Below, piece after piece: positions 33,346 to 42,200 of a DNA stretch of 52,406 nucleotides. This DNA is from Verrucomicrobiaceae bacterium (GTDB lineage: Bacteria > Verrucomicrobiota > Verrucomicrobiia > Verrucomicrobiales > Verrucomicrobiaceae). The stretch's first letter is position 1. The number at the start of each line of letters is the position of its first letter. The position numbers and the translations under genes were made by a program. The stretch lies in the NCBI GenBank assembly GCA_029865835.1, contig JARXAL010000202.1:1-52406 (forward strand), written 5' to 3'. The notes below the pieces were generated by a model. It was given only the letters and a program-made list of their open reading frames with translations, searched no databases and had not been told where the DNA came from.

Positions 33346-34860
33346 ATGTTGTCCATCATGCCCTGGAACGAACTCCTCCGTCTCACCCTCAGGGCTGTGC
33401 TGGTGCTTGCTACGGCGATGCTTCTGGCCTGCCTGCCAATCTTCCGTGGGGCGGTTCAGCCCGAAGACCGCGCATGGCTGATGACGATCGCGGGCATGCT
33501 AGCGGCGGTTCTGGTCATTGATCTGGTGGCCCGTTTGGGGATGCGGCTTTGGTCCACAAGGCTGGGGCGGCAACGGTTCGAGGCAGGAACGTCGAGATCT
33601 GCGCCCTGGCTGATCTGTTGGTTAGCCTTGGTTCTGAGTTATGGCTGGCTGGCAGCTTTGCTGCCGCGGGGCATGGTTCACGCCGCGACCTCCGGGGTGT
33701 TTTTGTATGCGAATCCGTTGCTGGGCGGTTTCGGGACCGTGCAGCAGGAGGCCTCGCTGGCTGCCATGCAGCTCTATTCGATGGTTGCCGTGATGCTTTT
33801 GGCGGCCTGGCAGTGCGGACGCCATTCGCTTGGGCGGCGAGTCTTGTGTGGCGCGGTGGCGCTGGCTGGAACTTTGGCAGGGTATGCTGGCTCGGCTCAG
33901 AAGCTGGGTCTGCCGATGCCGGACATCTGGGCGGTAGAACGGGTGCCAGGCAACGTCTTCGGCTTTTTCTGGTATCACGCGAATGCCGCGTCATTTTTAC
34001 TGCTGACCCTGCCGGTGACGGTATGGGCTCTGCGCTCCGCCATCCTGGAGCGCAGAGCCCAATTGGGCCGCTTGCTGCTCCTTGTCGCTGTTACCGTCCA
34101 GGTCTGTGGCCTCCTGCTGAACTATTCCAAAGTCGGGCACATGCTGCTGTTGTTGCAAGCGGGAGCGGCAGCATGTCACACCGCTGTCCAACTGCGCCGA
34201 AGCCGCGGGCAATCCCCTCTGTCCCTTGAGCGCACCCTGATCATAACAGTCCCCTTGGCGGCTCTAATCATCGTGTTGGCATGGGTGAATGCTAGCCAGA
34301 TCGTCGGCAAGCGTTGGGAAGATTTTGCCGACCGAGGCTACCGCGATGAAGGCCGTGTTCGGGCGGCAGCCATTTCCTGGCGCATGGCGGCGGACGCTCC
34401 GTTCGGCTGGGGGCCGGGAACATTCGAAGGGGTCTTTGCCCAATACAGCGTGGCCGAACCCAGTCTGAATCGCAACCGATGGAAGTACGCGCACCACGAC
34501 TACGGCCAGTTGGCAGCCGAATGGGGCTGGTGTGGTGGCCTGATACTCGTCTCCGGTCCGCTCATGGCCCTTTGGCGAATGGTGGCTGTGAAAGGGGGCA
34601 AGCGAGGCGGTCCCAGCATGCGCTCGGGGGCATTCTATCCGGGATTGGCGTTGGGTTGCCTGCTGATGCATGCTTGGGTGGATTTTCCGCTGCAGAATCC
34701 TGTCATCCTAATCCTGGCGGCGGCAGTGGTTGGGCTTTGGCTGACAACCTTCGATGACTTGGGTGGACTCCAGCAACGTTCCTCATCCCAGCGGCGCAGG
34801 CCAGAGGTGGCCTTTTTCCGAGGCCGGAGCCGAGACTTGCAGGGTTTCACTGATATCTAG
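33346..34860 (+). CDS. O-antigen ligase/polymerase family (Wzy_C) membrane protein
   Basis: 504 residues with about ten to twelve membrane helices: LTLRAVLVLATAMLLACLPIF, WLMTIAGMLAAVLVIDLVA and others. The large periplasmic loop in the C-terminal half holds FGWGPGTFEGVFAQYS and YAHHDYGQLAAEWG, matching the Wzy_C signature (G.G.g.f and HNd.lq...E.G), followed by HAWVDFPLQNP. Such proteins ligate O-antigen to lipid A-core or polymerise exopolysaccharide. With the array's own polymerase-like gene at 16983, this one could be the ligase or a second polymerase. ATG 33346 was chosen; an ATG four codons later is possible. An unusual perfect hairpin lies within the gene at 34024-34061. Confidence 0.85.
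   Translation: MLSIMPWNELLRLTLRAVLVLATAMLLACLPIFRGAVQPEDRAWLMTIAGMLAAVLVIDLVARLGMRLWSTRLGRQRFEAGTSRSAPWLICWLALVLSYGWLAALLPRGMVHAATSGVFLYANPLLGGFGTVQQEASLAAMQLYSMVAVMLLAAWQCGRHSLGRRVLCGAVALAGTLAGYAGSAQKLGLPMPDIWAVERVPGNVFGFFWYHANAASFLLLTLPVTVWALRSAILERRAQLGRLLLLVAVTVQVCGLLLNYSKVGHMLLLLQAGAAACHTAVQLRRSRGQSPLSLERTLIITVPLAALIIVLAWVNASQIVGKRWEDFADRGYRDEGRVRAAAISWRMAADAPFGWGPGTFEGVFAQYSVAEPSLNRNRWKYAHHDYGQLAAEWGWCGGLILVSGPLMALWRMVAVKGGKRGGPSMRSGAFYPGLALGCLLMHAWVDFPLQNPVILILAAAVVGLWLTTFDDLGGLQQRSSSQRRRPEVAFFRGRSRDLQGFTDI
34024..34061 (+). repeat. Perfect 15-bp inverted repeat inside the O-antigen ligase gene
   Basis: TGGGCTCTGCGCTCC (34024-34038), an 8-base loop, and GGAGCGCAGAGCCCA (34047-34061) pair without mismatch within the coding frame (ALRSAILERRAQ). 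A G+C-rich stem of this strength in mRNA could slow translation or end transcription, but there is no U tract. Confidence 0.8.
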
Positions 34861-35026
34861 TGAGCTGCGGCGAGTCTATCAGGGAAGTAGCCAACGATGA
34901 AGTGAGGTGGCAGTTCGCTGTGATGACGCACGCATCACGTCACTTATAGAAGCCATGACCACAATGCCGGGACGGCGCGGCATCGGTGGTTTCAAGCTTC
35001 CACATGCTATCTCTGTCCGAGGCATG

Positions 35027-35041
35027 TAAATAAACACTTAG
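35027..35041 (+). promoter_or_regulatory. TAAATAAA-type motif upstream of the glycosylphosphotransferase
   Basis: TAAATAAACACTTAG, 56 bases before the GTG start at 35097, in the 236-base gap following the ligase gene. It shares its first eight bases and the TTA at positions 12-14 with motifs upstream of the ligase and response-regulator genes. Confidence 0.35.
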
Positions 35042-35096
35042 TCGTCAATGAATGCTGCGGAAGCGGAACTTCCAGTGACGTGACCTAACTTAAAGG

Positions 35097-36509
35097 GTGG
35101 TAGATCCCATTAAAGCGAGAATCTCAGATTGGGCAAAGTTTCAGCTTTTCGCCGATCTTACGGCTGTCATAGCTTCGTGGCTACTGGCAAACCAATGTAG
35201 GGGCTTAGTGCTTGGGTTGCAAGCATGGCCATTTCCCGAGGCGGCGGTGGGCCCTTTAGTCGCTGGATCGCTGGCCCTCACTGCGCATCACTTCGCCAAG
35301 GGCAGCAACGAGGCCGTGCTACAGACTCTCGCGGGACGGCTGGGTGGCCTGGTCATTCGCCAGTGCATCCTGGTTGCACTTGGGGGCGTGCTCTATATTG
35401 CACTTTCCCAGAACTATGTGATTTCGCGAGCCTTATGGGTGACTCATTTGATGATCCTTCCTGCGATGCTTTACCTCCTGAAGTTGGGTGTCTTGTGGCT
35501 GACTCGGAACTGGGTGACGAAGCAAACAAGGCAGGGCCGCGTGATCGTGATTGGCTATCCGGAACGGGCGAGGGAATGGCAACAGTGGTTTAAAAGGCAC
35601 CCTTGGCTGGGTTTCCAGGTGTGCAGCAGGATACCAGTGGATGAGGAAATCCTGGGGTTTTGCCCGGAGACGCAGTTCAACACGCTGTTGGGGAAAGTGC
35701 AGGAGTCTATTGGACAAAAATCGCCGTCGCTGGTGCTGTGCGGGTTGTCCATGCATGGCAATCACCTCGCGGCGCTCAAGCGCCTGGTGGAAAGCCAGGG
35801 CGCCCACCTCATGCTCGACCTGCACGGCATTGTGGGGATCAATCGAGGGATGGAACTGCGAACCGGGTTGTTGGCCGGGGTGGTGGGTTTTCATCAAGAG
35901 CCTCTTGCCAGTCCCTTGAACCGCATCATCAAGCGCACGTTCGACATCCTGGTCAGTCTGCCAGTGGTCGTGTTCATCCTTCCGCCCCTCTGTCTGGCGG
36001 TCTGGCTTCTCCAAAGAGTCGTCTCGCCAGGGCCTCTCTTTTTCCTTCAAGAGCGGGGCGGAATCGGCGGGAAGCCCTTCCAGATCTACAAGTTCCGGTC
36101 GATGCATCGATTCAATCCAGACGAGGCTGCCCAAGCGAGGCCGGGGGACGGCAGGTGCTACACAGGGGGCGGTTTACTCCGGAAGTTGAGTCTGGATGAG
36201 TTCCCCCAATTCCTCAACGTTCTGGCAGGAAGCATGTCCCTCATCGGCCCCAGACCCCACATGCTCAGCCATGATCTCCGTTTCTCCTCAGAGAGTGAAG
36301 CTTACCGGATGCGGCAGCGGGTCAAGCCTGGAATCACGGGACTAGCTCAAGTGCAGGGATGGCGGGGACCACTGGACTCCCACAGCGAACTACAAGGGCG
36401 GATCCGCGCTGATCTGGACTACGCGGAAAGCTGGACGCTGTGGTTGGATTTGACGATCCTGCTACGGACGGTGGCTCACGTGGTATCATTTCACCACAAG
36501 TCTTGTTAA
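35097..36509 (+). CDS. Polyprenyl-phosphate glycosylphosphotransferase (WcaJ/WbaP-like)
   Basis: Initiating enzyme that transfers a sugar-1-phosphate from a UDP-sugar to undecaprenyl phosphate at the inner membrane. 470 residues: four N-terminal membrane helices (about 10-130), a central Rossmann-like domain from about 145 (GRVIVIGYPERAREW), then the catalytic bacterial sugar transferase domain. That domain begins at NRIIKRTFDILVSLPVVVFI (about 280) and continues through SPGPLFFLQERGG, YKFRSM, GLLRKLSLDEFPQFLNVLAG with the Asp-Glu pair, SLIGPRPH and VKPGITGLAQVQGWRG. The usual GDMS is GSMS. The start is GTG, the first possible codon after an in-frame TAA. It presumably primes the repeat unit built by the minus-strand glycosyltransferases. 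Confidence 0.92.
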   Translation: MVDPIKARISDWAKFQLFADLTAVIASWLLANQCRGLVLGLQAWPFPEAAVGPLVAGSLALTAHHFAKGSNEAVLQTLAGRLGGLVIRQCILVALGGVLYIALSQNYVISRALWVTHLMILPAMLYLLKLGVLWLTRNWVTKQTRQGRVIVIGYPERAREWQQWFKRHPWLGFQVCSRIPVDEEILGFCPETQFNTLLGKVQESIGQKSPSLVLCGLSMHGNHLAALKRLVESQGAHLMLDLHGIVGINRGMELRTGLLAGVVGFHQEPLASPLNRIIKRTFDILVSLPVVVFILPPLCLAVWLLQRVVSPGPLFFLQERGGIGGKPFQIYKFRSMHRFNPDEAAQARPGDGRCYTGGGLLRKLSLDEFPQFLNVLAGSMSLIGPRPHMLSHDLRFSSESEAYRMRQRVKPGITGLAQVQGWRGPLDSHSELQGRIRADLDYAESWTLWLDLTILLRTVAHVVSFHHKSC

Positions 36510-36803
36510 GCCATGAGGCATGGGTGCTTGGATATCAATGGTGGGGGAGCATTGCCCGGAAGATTCAGCCCTTTGTCTAATCTAAACGGGGTTTCCTGAC
36601 TGGGCCAACCGGTGCGCGGAGCCTTGCGCAAACAAGAGCGCACCCAAGAATTTGACTGTGTACAGATAAACCTTTATTTACTCGCTAAGCCGCATGATTC
36701 AACATAACCTCCATGTTAAAGAATATAATTTTTCTCTCAAACTTGACTAATCTTGCCTTTATTGTTCTGGATCGAATCTAGCTTATTCTAAACCTTCAAA
36801 GCT
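36510..36803. promoter_or_regulatory. Intergenic region upstream of the response regulator
   Basis: 294 bases without a gene; the second half is A+T-rich and likely carries the promoter of the LuxR-type gene. The minus-strand reading of 36665-36680 is TAAATAAAGGTTTATC, containing the palindrome ATAAA-GG-TTTAT. This is the best example of the motif shared with 33283 and 35027. No terminator for the preceding gene is evident. Confidence 0.4.
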
Positions 36804-37487
36804 ATGTTCACACCCACTCCGCTCGCATACCGCCCACAGATCTTGATCGTGGAGGATCACCCTTTGTATCGTGACGCTTTGGAGCTGATCGTGCTTTCCT
36901 GTTACCCCGACGCCAGAACGACTGGTGCCGACTCTGTCCTGGAAGCCAAGAGGATGCTGATGGAGAAACATTTTGATCTCCTGATCCTCGACCTTGAGCT
37001 AGATGACCGGCCGGGCATGGATATCTTGGAAGAGTGCAAGTTCCTGGAAACCCCCCCTGCGGTTCTGGTCGTGTCCGGGCATACCCGGAGCGATTATGTC
37101 GTTCGTGTGCTGCGTTTTGGGGCACTTGGCTATGTCTCAAAGGCCGCCCCCAAGGAGGAGTTGACGGACGCGATCCAATCTGTGCTAAACGGTAAGCTCG
37201 CGCTCTCCAAGGACGTGGCGAGGACGGTGGCTGAATCCACCATCTTTAATCAAAACCTTCCCGCCCATTCCCTTTTAAGTGCAAGGGAACTCGAGGTGAT
37301 TCTGCTTTTGGCGCGCGGTTTACAGCCCAAGGAAATCGCTGCAAGATTGAACCTGAGTGTGCGCACGATTGCAGTCCACAAATTCAAGGCATTCCAAAAA
37401 ATAGGCGTCAAGACCCTCATTGATCTTTTTCAGTACTGCCGTGAACACAACATGTTCCGGTATGAGACTGACATGCAGAAAGCATAG
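36804..37487 (+). CDS. NarL/LuxR-family response regulator
   Basis: 227 residues. Receiver domain at 12-130: ILIVEDHPLYRDAL (acidic pocket Glu17/Asp18), ILDLELDDRPGMDIL with phospho-acceptor Asp63, VVSGHT (Ser91) and the conserved Lys113 in GYVSKAAP. The GerE/LuxR helix-turn-helix is at about 157-212: SARELEVILLLARGLQPKEI and LSVRTIAVHKFKAFQKIGVK. It is the only classical DNA-binding response regulator in the window and lies 1.7 kb before the H-NOX/kinase pair, so it is a candidate final acceptor for the kinase's Hpt domain. That link is inferred from position. Confidence 0.92.
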   Translation: MFTPTPLAYRPQILIVEDHPLYRDALELIVLSCYPDARTTGADSVLEAKRMLMEKHFDLLILDLELDDRPGMDILEECKFLETPPAVLVVSGHTRSDYVVRVLRFGALGYVSKAAPKEELTDAIQSVLNGKLALSKDVARTVAESTIFNQNLPAHSLLSARELEVILLLARGLQPKEIAARLNLSVRTIAVHKFKAFQKIGVKTLIDLFQYCREHNMFRYETDMQKA

Positions 37488-37585
37488 TCAGGTGTCTGAT
37501 GAAGACTGAGCGTCCAATGGCCAGCAAAGAAAATCGGAGCAGGGGCTTTTCCCCCGCCTCCGTCCCGTGTCGGCTCAACCCATCC

Positions 37586-38401
37586 TCAACCCGGGCTCAC
37601 CGAACCGCTCATTGGAGCACGTTCGCAAAGGCCGTAGGAATGCCGTTCCATTTGAAGAAAAGCATCCGCATTCGCAGCCTTCGGACAAAAGACCGCCGGG
37701 CCGTGGCTGAGCACCAGTTGGATAAAGGTTCCGCTAAGATCCTCCTCGTGCAGGAATACCAGCATCGATCGCTGACCCTCAGCACCACGAAGCCGTTTGA
37801 GTGTGGGCACCACGGACGTCAACGGAACGGCCTGCAGGGCGGCGCTGTCGATAAAAGTGATGCAGGGTTCAAGGCTGCCGAATTGATGGCACTCCGCAAT
37901 GGGAACGATCACGGGAGTCAGTCGGGCCCCACTGGCCCATTGCACCCAGGCGCGCATGGCCGGGTCGTCCCCTGCCATGCCGACAAAAAGCGCGTGGGCA
38001 GATTGCGGTTTGACGTCAGGTGGCGTGCCGGGAACTGCGTCTTGCAAAGGTGTCTCCCACGGGTCTGGATTGATCGAACTGGGGGACTCTTCATCGTTAA
38101 GGGTGATGCCCCGCTTCAAAATCTGTTCAATATCAAACAGGGAATACCGAATGCGGCCACCAATCCTGATAGAGGGTATCCGTCCTCCTTTGGTGTGGAA
38201 ATAAACGGTGGGCCGGGGCATCCTGAGAAAGTGGGAAACTTCGCTGGCGGTCAGAAGATTGACCGAATCCTTGCCCAACTCGAACGGCAAACCTGGAAGC
38301 TTTCCGGGGCGCCGCCGTTTGAACACTTCATTGCTGGAATAAGAGGCCTGCTTTGGGGCTTGAAAAGCCAAGGGTTTTCTAAAGTGCGTAAACTGCTCCA
38401 T
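37586..38401 (-). CDS. Helix-turn-helix protein with a degenerate receiver-like domain
   Basis: 271 residues. Residues ~47-95 (VNLLTASEVSHFLRMPRPTV, then GGRIPSIRIGGRIRYSLFDI) form a MerR/excisionase-type HTH_17 domain. After a Pro-rich linker the C-terminal ~125 residues resemble a response-regulator receiver. Predicted strands are HALFVGMAGDD, CITFIDSAAL, SMLVFLHEED and GPAVFCPKA, with FIDS at the phospho-Asp position and FCPK at the Lys position. The acidic pocket is incomplete, so it may be a pseudo-receiver. It is convergent with the LuxR gene and divergent from H-NOX. The 325-residue plus-strand ORF over it is a shadow. The receiver relation is my reading of the pattern and needs a structure comparison. 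Confidence 0.65.
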   Translation of the reverse strand: MEQFTHFRKPLAFQAPKQASYSSNEVFKRRRPGKLPGLPFELGKDSVNLLTASEVSHFLRMPRPTVYFHTKGGRIPSIRIGGRIRYSLFDIEQILKRGITLNDEESPSSINPDPWETPLQDAVPGTPPDVKPQSAHALFVGMAGDDPAMRAWVQWASGARLTPVIVPIAECHQFGSLEPCITFIDSAALQAVPLTSVVPTLKRLRGAEGQRSMLVFLHEEDLSGTFIQLVLSHGPAVFCPKAANADAFLQMERHSYGLCERAPMSGSVSPG

Positions 38402-38679
38402 AATTTTTTTGTGAATCTGCTAGGCTTTGAATTTTCCATAAAAATCGGAATCTTTCCGTTGCGGCTTGGTTTTTGATTGCCATCACTTCAATTTATAAAG
38501 CTATACTTCATGACTAAGCGCAGTTTTTAGAGTATAAATGTCGACCTCACCATGGCTTCCGGGCCGAAACCCTTCCGACCCCTGCCTGAGAGAGTTCCAA
38601 ACGCCTTCGATCCCACCGCGAGCCAAATCCGGCTCATTTTTCCATCACATCATGATCTCAACCTCCCCAGCCGCGCCCC

Positions 38680-39234
38680 ATGTACGGCCCAGTTAACAAA
38701 GCCATTTGCGAGATGATGCTAACCGGGGGAGGTCCCTCGGACTGGCATGACGTCTTCGCGCCGGCCGCTGTGGAAGACAACGCTTTCACGATCGCTGAAC
38801 CCTACGATGATCGGGTGTCGTTCGCGCTTGCAGAGGCGTCGGATGGGGCTCTCCAAGTTCTCATCCGGGAGTTTTTGCACAACTTGGGCCATTGGTGGAT
38901 TCGGGAGATCGCTAGGCGTGACCACCAGCACGTGATGACGGCCTCCGGTTCGTCGCGAAGGAGCTTCCTGTTCAGATTGCCAGACTTTCACACGCGGGTG
39001 GTCGGGATCATCTTCCACCGTTCGCAAACCCTGAAGTTCGAGTGCACTGGTTCATTGACCGCCAGCCCCCGCCTGGGTGGCCGAAGCCACAGCTGCGGGC
39101 TTTCTCCATTTTTGATGGGCATGCTTGAAACCTTGTCCATTCACTTCCAGACTCCCATAGGCTTCACCCTCGAGCCTCAGACAGGTGCCGAGGACAGGCA
39201 TGACGTCCATTTAATCGAGTGGACCCACCAGTAA
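38680..39234 (+). CDS. H-NOX haem-based NO/O2 sensor protein
   Basis: 184 residues, the size of stand-alone H-NOX. Family features: the start MYGPVNKAICEMM, AVEDNAFTIAEPYDDRV near 30-46, LIREFLHNLGHWWIREIA near 61-78, and LPDFHTRVVGIIF with the proximal haem ligand His104. SPFLMGMLETLSIHFQTPI follows near 142-160, and a final DVHLIEW. The canonical Tyr-x-Ser-x-Arg haem-propionate motif aligns with Gly134-Arg-Ser136-His-Ser138, so Tyr and Arg appear lost. The gene stops 11 bases before the ATG chosen for the kinase, whose N-terminus is an HNOBA domain, so they form a sensor-effector pair. In known systems NO-bound H-NOX controls the partner kinase. No Shine-Dalgarno site is evident. Confidence 0.9.
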   Translation: MYGPVNKAICEMMLTGGGPSDWHDVFAPAAVEDNAFTIAEPYDDRVSFALAEASDGALQVLIREFLHNLGHWWIREIARRDHQHVMTASGSSRRSFLFRLPDFHTRVVGIIFHRSQTLKFECTGSLTASPRLGGRSHSCGLSPFLMGMLETLSIHFQTPIGFTLEPQTGAEDRHDVHLIEWTHQ

Positions 39235-39245
39235 CTTACGTCCTC

Positions 39246-42200
39246 ATGAAATTGTCTGCCGATCTCCTTGACCAGTTGTTTCCGTTCCACTTCACCTGGG
39301 ACTCTGCTTTTCGGGTGGTTCAGTGCGGCAAGTCGCTGGCAAAGCTTTGGCCTGGCATGGCCGGCAGGAAGGTGTCCGCCTGTGTGCGGATTGAGCGGCC
39401 GGCGCAGCCAATCAATGCCAAAACCTGCGCGCAGCTGCAAGGCAGTCTGATCCTGCTTGCGCACGTCAACGAATCAGCCCCCACCCTGAGGGGGCAGTTG
39501 GTGGTCAATGACGACGGCACGGGGTGCTTTGTGGGCACGCTGAGCTTGCGCGCCCCCGAGGAGCTGGCCCCGCTGGGTCTGACGCTGAACGACTTCGCGC
39601 CGCATGACCCAACCTTGGATTTTATCGCGCTCGCCCAAATCCATGATGCGACCATCAAGGAGTTGACGGACAGCAACGCCGAACTGCGGCAGATCGACAA
39701 GGCACTGCGACTTCGCGAGACGGAGGCCCGTAGGCTGGCAACGGTGGCGGAGAGCACGGACAATGCGGTCGTTATCGCCACCGCCTCGTTTGAGGTGGAG
39801 TGGGTGAATCGGGCCTTTGAAAACTTGACTGGCTGGACCCTGCAAGAAATCAGAGGCCGTAATCCAGGTGATCTTCTTGTGGGGAAGGGCACAGATCTCC
39901 GGGTGTCGAAGCGCATCAGCCAGAATCTTCGTCGTGGCCGCAAGGTGAAGGAGGAGATTCTCAACTATCGCCGCGACGGCAGCGCGTATCTGGCACGAAT
40001 CGAGATCGACCCCATCCGTGATGAAGCCGGGCGGGTCACGCATTTTATCTCATTGCAGGACGACGTCACGGAACAGTGGCAGCATGAAAAACTGCTGCGC
40101 ATGGAGACCGAGACGCACTCGCTGCTCTTTAAGGTGGGTTCGTCACACACGGCGATTCGACACCTGCTAGAAAGCTTTGCGGTGACCCTCGGGGCTTCGA
40201 CGGCCTCTTGGTGGCCATCCGGCCGCTCCGAGCACGCCTTTCGGCCGGAACTGAAGTGGGTCGAAGGCGTCTTCTTATCGGAGGAAGAACTGGGCAAGAA
40301 TGGCCCACACGATAAGCCACTGCCTATCGGCGCGGACGCCAAGCCGGAGCCGCAGGATCTACTTCCGCCGAATACTCTCCGAATCGTCACCCTCCGCCTG
40401 CCCCTAAAGTCGGGCAGCCTCCATATGGGCTGCCTGACTTTTGAAGGCGCGGGGGTCCTACCTTTTGTCGCGGGACTCGAATCGCGGTTCCTGGGCCTGG
40501 GATTGCAGGTCGGATTCTTCCTGGATCGGCTGAACGCGGAGAAGGAACTCCGCGTTCAACGCAGTCTGCTCTCCCTTGGCCATCAATTCGCAGGAATCTG
40601 CACCTTTCTCCTGCACATTGATACCCTTGACATCAAGTGGAGCCCTGAATGCGATGATCGGCTTGGCACGGATCGTGTCGCAATGCCCGAAACCGCCGCC
40701 CAATTGTGCGCCGTCATGTTGGACGAGAAGGGTGGGCTGGCACTTCACGAAGGCATACGTGTGGTCGCCCTGACCCACGAACCCTTTGTCTTCGCTTGTT
40801 CCCTCAAGTGTCCGGACCAGCCTGCAAAAGATGTGCGCATCCTCCTTAGCTATAGCGGGGAGGATCCCAACGATAAGGAAATACTTGGCGTCATTCAGGA
40901 TGTGTCGGTTTTTGTTGCCGAACAAGAGGCCCTCCTCAGGGCGGAAACCATCGCTCACTTGGGCAGTTGGCGTCTTGACCCTATCAAAGGGACCATGACG
41001 TGCTCCGGAGAGCTTCGCCGCATTCTCGGCTGGAAGAGTTCCCTGCCGAATCCCCGTTATGAAGACTGGTGTCAGAAGATCCACAAGGATGACCGGGAAC
41101 GGGTCATTTTGGCGATACAGGGCCTAATCGCCCATAGCGGACGAGTCAGCCTGGAGCACCGTATTGTCGGTCCGAATAAGAGCGTGCGTCACCTGCGGTG
41201 TGATGCAGAGTCGGACGGCATACACGGCATCGTGGGCGTCCAGCTCGATATCACCGAGATTGTTGAGGCCCGGCACGCTCTGATATTGAACGAACAGCGC
41301 TGGCAACTGGCGATGGAGAACTCCGATTTGGGGGTGTGGGACTGGAACACTCGCAACGGTGACGTGATCTACACACCGAAGATCTTTGAAATGCTGGGTT
41401 ACCAAGCAAAGGACTGGCCTAACCGCTTCGAAACCTGGTCCTCCAGAGTTCATCCTGAGGATCTTGCTGAAGCTCAGAAGCAGATCGCCGCTTGCTGGAA
41501 TGGGACAATTGACACTTATCGCTCCGAGTATCGACTGCTCTGCGCGGATGGATCCTGGAAGTGGGTGCGCTCGGTAGGCCGGGTCGTGGCATTGGATGAG
41601 CGGGGCCAACCAATACGAATGCTGGGAACCAACATGAATGTGGACGGGGAACACCGGGTGGCAGCCGCCCTCAAAAAGCGCTCAAAGTTGATTCAGGACC
41701 TTCAGAAGATGCAACATGAGTTCTTCTCGGAGCACCGGACCAAAAATGCCTTCAGGTCATTGCTGGACATCGTAATCAACCAAACCAACAGCCAATATGG
41801 ATTCATTGCGGAGGTGTTGTCTAAAGAATCCGAGGCTCCCCATGCCCGGTGCCTGGTAAGCTCTGATTTCTCCTGGGATGATGCAAGCCGTAAGAACAGC
41901 AATACGGCGGAGGCAAGCGGCCCGGAGGTTCGAGATCTGAACTCCTTGTTTGAAGCCACGTTGCGGACCGGTGAGGTGGTGATTTCCAATGAGATGGATA
42001 GTGAAACCCATGTGGAGGGATCACTGCCAAGCCACCCGGACCTGCACAGTTTTTTCAGCGTTCCGGTGTTTCATGGAATGGAGATGGTCGGCCTGATCGG
42101 TCTTGCCAATCGGCCGGGCGGATATGGCCAGGAGCAGTTGCTGGATCTTGATCCAGTCACAGCCCCATTGAGCGCGGTCATCGTGCAGCTGCGCCAGCAC

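Noticed and set aside
37499-38476. 325-residue plus-strand ORF
   Set aside because: Shadow of the minus-strand HTH/receiver-like gene, which has a recognisable HTH_17 domain.
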